From: JANXXV01 sp040002435
Lineage (GTDB): Bacteria; Acidobacteriota; Terriglobia; Bryobacterales; Bryobacteraceae
Assembly: GCA_040002435.1 (NCBI GenBank)
Contig: JBDUEM010000005.1
Span: 1-64,000, forward strand
Direction: 5' to 3'
Length of the DNA stretch: 64,000 nt
Below, one piece after another: positions 19,684-27,439 of the stretch. Within the stretch, counting starts at the first letter, position 1. Each line of letters begins with the position of its first letter. Position numbers and translations under genes: made by a program. The notes below the pieces were generated by a model. The model was not told the DNA's origin. It did no database searches and saw only the letters and a list, made by a program, of their open reading frames with translations.

Positions 19684-21120
19684 CTACTTTCGATCCTGGA
19701 AGCGCCGCATGCTGGCCTCTACTTTGGCCGCATCGTCTGCCAATCCTAACGAGCGGAGGGTCAGAGCAAGATTGAGCGACGCCTCGCGCTGCCCCGGATT
19801 CTTCTCCAATGCCGACCGCCATAGCTTGATCGCTTTGGAATACTCTCCGCGTGCTCCGTAGATTCCGCCCAGATTCACCAGCGCGGCGATGGAATTCGGA
19901 GCCAGTGCATAAAGCTGCTCTGCGCGCGCGGTGTTTCCCTTCCGCTGCAGCAGGTCACCCAGCCGCACGGCGACCTCCGGATCAACCGAGATCGAGGAAA
20001 GCAACCGGATAGCCTCGTCCTGCTGCCGGCGATCGCCTGTCCTCAAGCCGACTTCAGCGTAAGCCAACCCGAGTTCCCGCGCTTCGCCTCCGCCCAGGAA
20101 TGGCTCCAGTTTCCACACCCCGGCTCCTTCGAAGGCGATCTTGCGGGGCCTCTTCGGGATGCTGTGATCGGTGAGGATGCCGTGGCCTCCATCCACCACT
20201 CGTGCCCGCGGCATATGGCAATTCATGCAATCCGGGCCGCCGCCACCTTCTGAATGCGGTTGTTCATGGCAGGTGAGACATTTTGCGCGAAAGTAGCCAA
20301 CACGCTGCTCACGAACCGGAACGGTATGCGGATCGTGGCAGGAGCCACACCATAACCTGTCCCCGCTCACCTGCTTGCAGCGGCTCTCCGCGAGCTTCTC
20401 CACATAGCCCGTTGCTTTGATACCGGCACTTCGGGCTCCCGAAAGCACAAAATAAGATGCGTAGTCCTCCAGCAGGTCACCTGCGCGATACATGGCCATC
20501 GCCTTCCCTGCTCTCTCGACCCGCGCCTCTCCCGAAAGATGACATTGTGCGCACACGCTATCGCGCCGCGCGGCATCCAGTCTTGATGGGTTCACCATGC
20601 GTCCGCTACCTTTGACGTGTTCCGACCCGGGCCCATGGCATCGTTCGCAAGCAACACCGTTTTGGGCGAACGGAGGGTCCGCGTATTGATTCTCCGTTCC
20701 ATAGATCGGCCGCGCCTGGCTCGCATGGCAGAACAGGCAGTTCGGAGTGACCGCCCGGTTCCATAGCGGATCGTGGTCATGCTCGTAGCCCGGAGACATG
20801 TCCCAGCGGCCTTTTTGGGAATACCAGGTGACAGGCGCTTGAAACAGGAAGCCGGCCAAGGAATACAGATAGCTGATGCCCGCTTCACCCGAACCGATGA
20901 AGTAATCGAGTTTCCGCCCGCCGATCGTTCCATCTTCAGTAATTGTGTACGTGATTGCCGATTCGCTGTGACGGAACGTCCCTGGTGGAACTCTGCCTGA
21001 AACCACTCCGCTGCTGCGAGCCATGGGAGTGCGCTGGTAACTTGCAAAGATCGCTTTGTGGCACGGCGCGCAGGCTTGATTGCCCGTGAACACGGCCTGG
21101 GCGAGAAGGAGAAACATCAT
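19684..21120 (-). CDS. Seven-heme c-type cytochrome with TPR-like C-terminus (copy 2)
   Basis: 478 residues from ATG 21120. The open frame extends upstream to 21309 inside the TPR gene, but ATG 21120 forms an ATGA overlap with the TPR stop and directly precedes a short leader (MMFLLLAQAVFTG). Seven CxxCH motifs: CAPCH, CLFCH, CERCH, CAQCH, CGSCH, CLTCH, CMNCH, then an NSIAALVNLGG-type TPR tail. It is collinear with copy 1 (shared YADPPFA...CERCHGPG block and HDPH after heme 5). It is last in a four-gene operon after the Oar receptor, ASPIC-UnbV and TPR genes, and is expected to carry electrons in the periplasm or at the outer membrane. Confidence 0.92.
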   Translation of the reverse strand: MMFLLLAQAVFTGNQACAPCHKAIFASYQRTPMARSSGVVSGRVPPGTFRHSESAITYTITEDGTIGGRKLDYFIGSGEAGISYLYSLAGFLFQAPVTWYSQKGRWDMSPGYEHDHDPLWNRAVTPNCLFCHASQARPIYGTENQYADPPFAQNGVACERCHGPGSEHVKGSGRMVNPSRLDAARRDSVCAQCHLSGEARVERAGKAMAMYRAGDLLEDYASYFVLSGARSAGIKATGYVEKLAESRCKQVSGDRLWCGSCHDPHTVPVREQRVGYFRAKCLTCHEQPHSEGGGGPDCMNCHMPRARVVDGGHGILTDHSIPKRPRKIAFEGAGVWKLEPFLGGGEARELGLAYAEVGLRTGDRRQQDEAIRLLSSISVDPEVAVRLGDLLQRKGNTARAEQLYALAPNSIAALVNLGGIYGARGEYSKAIKLWRSALEKNPGQREASLNLALTLRSLGLADDAAKVEASMRRFQDRK

Positions 21121-21896
21121 CGGCGCAGGCTCACACCAGCGGCTTTGAACTTTGCGAGATGGTAATCCGCCAGGTCCTTCCGGCCGGCCTTCGCATACGA
21201 TCTGGCCAGAAGAAAGTGAATCTGCCGGTCGAGAGTACCGACGCCCGGGATCGCCAGGGCTATCTCCCCTTCCGCCGCTGCCTTGGCAAACTCTCCCTTT
21301 TCGAACCATAGCCGGCCCAGCTCATAGTGGGCATCGCGGGATTTCGGATCGAGCCCGAGGGCCAGCATTACTTGCTTTTCGGCATCCTCATAACGGCCAA
21401 GGGAAAACAGAAGCCGCGCATAGGCGACGTGCACGTCAGGAGTTGGATGGCCGCCGCTTTTCTCCAGCTCAATAGTCTTTTCATACAGCGGAACAGCGGC
21501 ATCCGCGGCGCCAAGTCCATCCTGCGAAAGTGCCAGGTAGAAAACCGCCCGGGAGTCATTCGGATTTAATTGACGCGCGATCTCGAGCGCTGGAATCGCC
21601 TTTTGAAAATCGTTGTCGACATAGTAAAAGAAGCCAAGCAGGAATTGGACATACGCCGACTTCGGCTGCAATTCCCCCGCGCGGACAAACGCTTCGCGAG
21701 CCTCGTCAAAACGGTTCAACGCCATGGCGAGCTTGCCCTTCAGGGTCAGAGCCGCCACCAGGTTTGGATCCTCGTGCAGCGCTGCTACCAGTTCGGCCTC
21801 CGCCTCCGTGAAGCGCTGCTGTCCAAAATATGCGTTGGCGCGAGTATAGTGCTCGGCCGCGGCAGCCGCCAACAGAAATGCCGCCAGCCAGATCAT
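21117..21896 (-). CDS. Exported TPR protein of the second cassette
   Basis: 259 residues from ATG 21896, chosen because it overlaps the ASPIC stop as ATGA and gives a proper leader (MIWLAAFLLAAAAAEHYTRA). The frame stays open to 21983, but that extension is charged and lies inside the upstream gene. About six TPR units follow (for example AYVQFLLGFFYYVDNDFQKA and DAHYELGRLWFEKGEFAKAA). It is probably a periplasmic scaffold holding the cytochrome and propeller partners encoded on either side. No catalytic residues are seen. Start overlaps on both sides suggest matched translation of the three downstream products. Confidence 0.85.
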   Translation of the reverse strand: MIWLAAFLLAAAAAEHYTRANAYFGQQRFTEAEAELVAALHEDPNLVAALTLKGKLAMALNRFDEAREAFVRAGELQPKSAYVQFLLGFFYYVDNDFQKAIPALEIARQLNPNDSRAVFYLALSQDGLGAADAAVPLYEKTIELEKSGGHPTPDVHVAYARLLFSLGRYEDAEKQVMLALGLDPKSRDAHYELGRLWFEKGEFAKAAAEGEIALAIPGVGTLDRQIHFLLARSYAKAGRKDLADYHLAKFKAAGVSLRR

Positions 21897-23524
21897 TGCA
21901 ATTTTCCACCAGCGCGTAGCGCGTAGTATCGCCCTGCCTTTACGTTCTCGAAACGGTCTACTTTGCTGATTGGAGCGGGCCACTTCACTTCAATCCAATC
22001 CGCTTTAAAAAATGGACCGAATCCCAACAATTCGCGCGGATCGTGCGCCGAGAGGTAGCTGCCGCCGGAAGTTTTGAGCCTGCTGTGTCTCACACCACCC
22101 GCTGACCAGGTGATCAACGCGCCGGTCGGATTTCCTGCCAGCTTCAGACCCGCCCAGCCGTTCGATGCCGCAGCGGATCCGGTATTCCGCAGCACCAGCG
22201 GCGCCTCCCCTGAATTGGCAATCACTACATCGGGAAATCCATCGTTATCAAGATCCCCGACGGCCAGACCGCGAGCCGGGTAATTGCGCCCGAACGCCTC
22301 ACCGGCCTTGCCAGGATCAAGTTTCACAAATTTTCCGCCCTGATTTTCAAACAGCAGAATGGGCTCTTTGTAGGTGAGCGTACTGGAGAGAGTCTCAATC
22401 AAATCGTCGGGATGTCCGTTGCAGACAATCAGGTCCTGATAGCCATCGTGATTGAAGTCGAAAAACTTCACGCCCCACCCGCTGAACATATGAGTGGCCA
22501 TGGCGATTCCCGTCACGCCGGAATCGTCCGCAAAGGTGCCGTCCTTTCGGTTTCGATAGATCGAGAACTTCTCGCGGTTGAAGTTTGCCACGAAAAGGTC
22601 CTGCCATCCGTCGTTGTTATAGTCCGCTGCGTCCACGCCCATTCCCGAACGCGCCGCCCCGTCTGAATTGTAGGCGACGCCCGCCTCCAGTCCGGCCTCC
22701 TCAAACTTTCCGTCCCCCTTGTTCACGAACAGAAAATTCGCCACGGAATCATTCGCTACGAAAAGATCCAGAAGCCCGTCGTTATTGACGTCGGTGGCTA
22801 CGGCTCCAAAGGTCTTACCCATCTGTTTACCGATGCCCGATCGATCGCTCACATCGGTAAACGTTCCGTTCCCGTTGTTGCGGTAGAGGCTGCTCGGCCA
22901 GGGATCGTAGGTCAGCGGATAACAATAGTGGGGCACGCCCTTCTGCGTGCAATCGCGTTCCAGAGATTTACTCCACTTTACAAAATGGCCGACGAACAAA
23001 TCCTGCGTGCCGTTATTGTCAAAGTCGAAGAATACAGCCGCCGTATACAGCCCAGGCCGGTTCAGTCCGGCCTGTTCCGTTACATCGGTAAATGTGCCGT
23101 CGCCATTGTTGCGATAGAGAACATTGGTTCCATAGTTGGTGAGAAACAGGTCCGTCCAGCCATCGTTGTTGTAATCGCAGGTAGTGACACCGATTCCGAA
23201 GTCACGGCCGCGAACCCCGGCCTTCTCCGTCACATCTATGAACTTGCCGTCGTGGTTATTGCGGTAAAGAGCGTTGCGAAGAGGCTTCTTCGGGCCAAAA
23301 AAGTCTGCGGGTCCGCTATTGGTGAAATAGAGATCCATCCAACCGTCGTTGTCAAAGTCGAAGATCGCGACGCCTGGGCCCATTGACTCCGGCAGATAAC
23401 GCCGCTCCGATTTTGCGTTATCGTGCACAAAAGTGATGCCGGTTTGAGAGACAGTAAGCGTTTCGAATACCGGCTTGGGAGCGGTGGAGAAAAAGAAAAA
23501 GGCGAGAATGAGGGCAGACCGCAC
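21893..23524 (-). CDS. FG-GAP/VCBS beta-propeller protein with C-terminal ASPIC-UnbV domain (copy 2)
   Basis: 543 residues from a GTG at 23524, with a Phe-rich signal peptide (ALILAFFFFSTA). Ca-binding propeller loops recur: IFDFDNDGWMDLYF, DYNNDGWTDLF, DFDNNGTQDLF, DVNNDGLLDLF, DYNNDGWQDLF, DFNHDGYQDLI. The C-terminal ASPIC/UnbV domain follows (GGSYLSAHDPRELLGFG...VKWPAPISKV). It is paralogous to 10283-11974. No upstream in-frame start codon exists after the receptor stop, so GTG is the best start. That GTG lies in the loop of a 12-bp hairpin whose 3' side is followed by a U-rich stretch, which could limit both transcription and initiation. Confidence 0.9.
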   Translation of the reverse strand: MRSALILAFFFFSTAPKPVFETLTVSQTGITFVHDNAKSERRYLPESMGPGVAIFDFDNDGWMDLYFTNSGPADFFGPKKPLRNALYRNNHDGKFIDVTEKAGVRGRDFGIGVTTCDYNNDGWTDLFLTNYGTNVLYRNNGDGTFTDVTEQAGLNRPGLYTAAVFFDFDNNGTQDLFVGHFVKWSKSLERDCTQKGVPHYCYPLTYDPWPSSLYRNNGNGTFTDVSDRSGIGKQMGKTFGAVATDVNNDGLLDLFVANDSVANFLFVNKGDGKFEEAGLEAGVAYNSDGAARSGMGVDAADYNNDGWQDLFVANFNREKFSIYRNRKDGTFADDSGVTGIAMATHMFSGWGVKFFDFNHDGYQDLIVCNGHPDDLIETLSSTLTYKEPILLFENQGGKFVKLDPGKAGEAFGRNYPARGLAVGDLDNDGFPDVVIANSGEAPLVLRNTGSAAASNGWAGLKLAGNPTGALITWSAGGVRHSRLKTSGGSYLSAHDPRELLGFGPFFKADWIEVKWPAPISKVDRFENVKAGRYYALRAGGKLQ

Positions 23525-23539
23525 CTTCTCATTCTCGCC
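23501..23539 (-). terminator. Hairpin plus U-tract at the receptor/ASPIC junction, possible attenuator
   Basis: Arms 23501-23512 and 23528-23539 are a perfect 12-bp inverted repeat with a 15-base loop. On the minus strand the stem is followed at once by TTTTTCTTTTTC, the form of an intrinsic terminator. It begins 20 bases after the receptor stop and its loop holds the GTG start of the ASPIC gene, so it would cut, not end, operon expression. The U-tract also encodes the Phe run of the signal peptide, so chance is possible. Confidence 0.6.
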
Positions 23540-23559
23540 CGAATTGCACTGAAGAGCGA

Positions 23560-26500
23560 CTAGAACTGGAATCGCGCTACAATCTGCCCCGATCGCGGCG
23601 GAGCAAACGTGGAACCGTTGTTGATGCGCCCGAAACCGGACGATGTCAACCCCGTTCTGGGATCCAGCGTTTGTGTTGCCTTGGCATTGGTGCTGTCCGG
23701 ATTGTTCAGATACGTCCGGTTGAATACGTTGAAGAATTCAGCCCGTAGCTGGAGCGACATACGCTCCCGGATATGGAACTGCTTGCCGACGCTCATCTGC
23801 TCGTCATAGCGGCGGGCATAACGATAGTCGTTGTAATAGGCGGCTGCCGTGCCCCATTCACCCGGACCAGGATCGGCCCATGCTTTCGGGTTCAGGACGA
23901 ATTCTTTGTTGGGATCGAAGCAGTGGCAATTCAGGTCCTTGGTGAACAAGGGCACATCAGGAACACGGTTTACGTTGGTTCCCCGGAACAACAGAGAACT
24001 CAGTGCGTTTTGTGCCTGCGGAACGCGAATGGGCTTGCCGCTTGCATATCGCAGAACGCCGCCCAGACTCCAGCCGCTGAGAGCAACCCGGGCAAAAGCG
24101 TTATTCTTGGCGAACCCGGCCGTTGGAATAGTGTAGTTGTACCCGGTCACGAAAACGTGTGGCTGATCTTCGCGAGAAAGCGCCTTCTGCAGCTGGCGAT
24201 TGAATACGTCGTTGGTGGGAACCACGGTCCCATCCTGATCCTCGGTGTTGGTGAGATTCTTCGACCATGTATAGGCCATCGAGAAGTCGAGTCCGAACGA
24301 GTAGCGCTTGGTGACCTTCGCCTGCAAAGAGTCATACCAATTGCTTCCCAGCGGAGCCCACGTACTGCCGATACTGGTGAATTGCGGAAATGGACGCAGG
24401 CTCTGTGCCACGGTGGCGGACAGCGGAAACCCTGCGTAAGGCGCTTTGAAGCCGCGCTGGATCGCAAGGGCCGAATCGAGCCGTGATGTCAGTAGCGTGC
24501 GATCGTCTGCATTGCCAATGTTGAGGCCAAAGCTCCGGATTCGCTCCGGTGTCAGCGCGTTGTAGTCAATCAGCCCATCGGCACGGAACCAAACTCCGCG
24601 ATTGCCCACATAGGCCGCCTCAACCACAATGTTCTTCGCCACTTCACGCTGCAGCCCGATATTCCAACTGAGCTGGCGCGGCGGCCGGCCGGCATTCTGA
24701 TCGATCACCGATGTGGCGCTCAGCAATTGACCGTTAGAAACACGCAAGCCCGGGTCATAACTGGCGCCAAACAGGGAGTTTGGATCGTACGACGGAATGC
24801 CCGAAGCCAGCACGAACGCAGGGTCTCCAAACGAAGGAGTGCCGAAGGAAACGGTATTGAAGCCCATTCCCTGCGAGTTGCCGCCTCCGATGTAATTGAA
24901 GCCGGTGAGCTGGCCATAGGAAATTCCGATACCGGCCCGGAACACCGTCTTGTCGTCGATTTGATAGGCAACGCCCAGACGAGGTGCAAATGCCAATTTA
25001 TACGTATGCGCCAGTTCGCAGTTGCAGCGTCCCGATCCGCTGCCTTCATAAACGGTTCCACCTAACAATCCGCCCGCATTCGGATTTGCAACGCTTGCAG
25101 AGAAACCGCTGGTGCGGCGCCAAAGCTCGCGCGACGGATTCTGCAGATCGTACCGTATTCCGAGGTCGAGAGTAAGCTTCCGGGTCACTTTCCAGGTATC
25201 CTGCCCGAAGAAGCCCCAGTTCATTCGCCGGTATTGAGGCGCCTGCGTGTTGGAAAGAGATACGTTGTTCACACGCCCCAGAAGGAAGCTCGCGTAATTG
25301 AATCCAACCGAACCGCCCTGCAAATTCTGGCCGTTCGTCGAGGGGAGAGCCGTTTCTGTGTTAGAGAATCCGTAAACTCCGGCGACGCCGCTAGTGGAAA
25401 TGTTCGTGAACGTGTCGATGCGCCACTCACCCCCAAACTTAAACGTGTGGTTCCCGCGAATGTAGGTCGCGCTCGCCACCGCCGTTGGTTTGTCCTGCAG
25501 GTAAAGAGTACGGTTCGTCGGGCCAAGGTTGGCCACACCGCCCAGAGAGCCGACCAAGCCCGTCAACCTCGGGAATCCCGAACCCACTTGCCCCTTGAAT
25601 CCGAGTTGGGAAGCATCGTAGTCCTGAATAGACTGCGGGGACGCGTCGGGATTGTGATAGCGCTGATACCCTGCTCCGAGATGGACCAGGAAGGTTGGGC
25701 TGATCGTCTGATCGTAGTTCACGCGAACCGTCTGGCTCCGGATGATCTGATCGCGGCGCGGGGAAATCGGATCCGGCAAGCCGTCGTCCTGGCCATTGTC
25801 CTTATCTGTGCGCTGGGCCGACCAGTAGGCGCTCATTCTCGCGCTCCCATTGAAACTGTGGTCGATCTTGACGCTGGGAATCGCCTGGATTTTCCGGTAG
25901 GCGTACCTACGGGTAAAATTGTTCACCAACCCAGGGCCGTCCGCTTTGGGAATCAGACCCTGTACTTTGGCTGCGACGGGATCAAATCGCGACGCAGGGA
26001 TCATGTTGTTCAGAAACGGATCCATCACCACCTGGCCGTTTACCGTGCGCTTGGTGGCTGGATCGTAGATCGCATTTTCCATGATGTTGCGTCCCAGCGG
26101 GTCAACGCCAAGAACTCGTCCGGTAAGAATCGAGCTGAAATCGCCATTCCGGAAAGCGTCCGTGGGGACCGTTCCGAATCCGTTCACCTTGTTCTGACGA
26201 TCGCGAAACATCTCATAATTGAAGAAGAAAAACGTGCGGTCCTTGCCGTTGTAGACCTTCGGAATGAAGACCGGACCGCCGATGCTGCCACCGAAATCAT
26301 GCCGGCGCACCTGTGGCCGCACATTCGTGAACGGCTGCGCCGCACCGAGGCCCTCATGAGCGAAATAGTCGTATCCGCTGCCATGATATTGATTTGTGCC
26401 GGAGCGCGAAGTGAAATTGAAAAGTCCACCGCCCACCTGGCCAAACTCAGCTGAAAAGTTGCTGCTCTGCAACGTGAATTCTTCAATCGCTTCGACCGAC

Positions 26501-27120
26501 GCTTGCGACTCATCCGATACGCGCGGATTCAGCGCGCTCGTGGTGTCCTGGCCTTCGAAAATGATGCGGAAAGTGTTGCTGGGAGCGCCATTCACGCGAA
26601 TATCGTTCCAGCCGTTGATGCTGGCGCCCGGGGCCAGTTGAACGAAGCTGAGCGGATTGCGAACCGCGCCGGCGCCCAGTGCAAAGTTCAGTGGAAGCGC
26701 GTTGATCCGGTCCCCGCTGATGGTGGTGGACTGCTCCGCGCTTTCGCTCTTCAGAAGCGGAGCGTCGGCGGTGACGGTGACGGACTCTGAGGTGGAACCG
26801 ACCTGAAGCGCGACATCGACCCTCGCCGTCTGTGCCACCTGTACACGCAATCCAGCCTGCACAAACTTGCGGAAGCCCGGATGCTCAATCGTCAGGTCAT
26901 ATCCGCCCGCAGGTACGGAGGGAATCGTATAGTTGCCGGTGCTGGTAGTTTCAGTTCGAAACTGTATACCGTTTTCCGGATTGACTGCCGTAACAACGGC
27001 GGATGGAATCAATGCCCCCGCGGCATCGGATACCGTTCCTGTAATGGTGCCGCGATCACTTTGCCCGTACAACGAGACGGCAAGGACCAGCAGCCCAAAG
27101 AAACGACTCAGTTTCTTCAT
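23560..27120 (-). CDS. Oar-like TonB-dependent receptor with carboxypeptidase-regulatory domain (copy 2)
   Basis: 1186 residues. The signal peptide ends near VSLYGQ. The carboxypeptidase-regulatory domain spans about residues 20-110 (GTITGTVSDAAGALIPSAVV), followed by a plug region with LPLNFALGAGAVRNPLSFVQ and a long barrel ending in Phe (IVARFQF). The ATG at 27120 has AGGGAG eight bases upstream. It heads the minus-strand operon of receptor, ASPIC-UnbV, TPR and heptaheme cytochrome. Its barrel is closer in motif style to the receptor at 43994 (shared IGGPVFIPKV/IGGPIFIPRV, NRTYLNN/LNRVTF ends) than to copy 1; this is by eye only. Ligand unknown. Confidence 0.9.
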   Translation of the reverse strand: MKKLSRFFGLLVLAVSLYGQSDRGTITGTVSDAAGALIPSAVVTAVNPENGIQFRTETTSTGNYTIPSVPAGGYDLTIEHPGFRKFVQAGLRVQVAQTARVDVALQVGSTSESVTVTADAPLLKSESAEQSTTISGDRINALPLNFALGAGAVRNPLSFVQLAPGASINGWNDIRVNGAPSNTFRIIFEGQDTTSALNPRVSDESQASVEAIEEFTLQSSNFSAEFGQVGGGLFNFTSRSGTNQYHGSGYDYFAHEGLGAAQPFTNVRPQVRRHDFGGSIGGPVFIPKVYNGKDRTFFFFNYEMFRDRQNKVNGFGTVPTDAFRNGDFSSILTGRVLGVDPLGRNIMENAIYDPATKRTVNGQVVMDPFLNNMIPASRFDPVAAKVQGLIPKADGPGLVNNFTRRYAYRKIQAIPSVKIDHSFNGSARMSAYWSAQRTDKDNGQDDGLPDPISPRRDQIIRSQTVRVNYDQTISPTFLVHLGAGYQRYHNPDASPQSIQDYDASQLGFKGQVGSGFPRLTGLVGSLGGVANLGPTNRTLYLQDKPTAVASATYIRGNHTFKFGGEWRIDTFTNISTSGVAGVYGFSNTETALPSTNGQNLQGGSVGFNYASFLLGRVNNVSLSNTQAPQYRRMNWGFFGQDTWKVTRKLTLDLGIRYDLQNPSRELWRRTSGFSASVANPNAGGLLGGTVYEGSGSGRCNCELAHTYKLAFAPRLGVAYQIDDKTVFRAGIGISYGQLTGFNYIGGGNSQGMGFNTVSFGTPSFGDPAFVLASGIPSYDPNSLFGASYDPGLRVSNGQLLSATSVIDQNAGRPPRQLSWNIGLQREVAKNIVVEAAYVGNRGVWFRADGLIDYNALTPERIRSFGLNIGNADDRTLLTSRLDSALAIQRGFKAPYAGFPLSATVAQSLRPFPQFTSIGSTWAPLGSNWYDSLQAKVTKRYSFGLDFSMAYTWSKNLTNTEDQDGTVVPTNDVFNRQLQKALSREDQPHVFVTGYNYTIPTAGFAKNNAFARVALSGWSLGGVLRYASGKPIRVPQAQNALSSLLFRGTNVNRVPDVPLFTKDLNCHCFDPNKEFVLNPKAWADPGPGEWGTAAAYYNDYRYARRYDEQMSVGKQFHIRERMSLQLRAEFFNVFNRTYLNNPDSTNAKATQTLDPRTGLTSSGFGRINNGSTFAPPRSGQIVARFQF

Positions 27121-27439
27121 AGAAAGTACTCCCTTTGGGAAAATGAACCACTTGAGACAAGCAGGATTTTTGCAATACTAACACCCAAGCGAACTGGGTA
27201 CTATTCTGCAAGTATTCATCCCGGATGTCAAATTCCTTCACACCCCGTGCGGCGTCCGGCCCTGGCGGAAACACGAAGTAATCCTTCACCCGGGGGGGCA
27301 ATTAGTATCAGTATATTTGTGGAAAATAATGGCACAATTTCTGCCATTCGTGAATTTCATCGTGCCGAATTCATACCGCTCGGGCTTGGACTGCCGGCCC
27401 GACTATCTTCCAGCCGTCGGCACCGTGTCTCTGACTCGT
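27121..27439. promoter_or_regulatory. Leader region of the second receptor operon with two dyads
   Basis: No gene is seen in these 319 bases. On the minus strand a TATACT hexamer (27315-27310) could be a -10 element for the receptor operon, but no good -35 was found. A perfect 7-bp inverted repeat, AATGGCA/TGCCATT (27328-27334 and 27342-27348), lies where the -35 would be. A second dyad, TGAATT/AATTCA, is at 27351-27356 and 27368-27373. The layout would suit a repressor or activator site. Confidence 0.35.

Noticed and set aside
27329..27344. TGGCAC-N5-CTGCC resembling a sigma54 -24/-12 promoter on the plus strand
   Set aside because: GG-N10-GC spacing fits, but no plus-strand gene lies downstream and the -12 element is poor; it coincides with the dyad reported instead.
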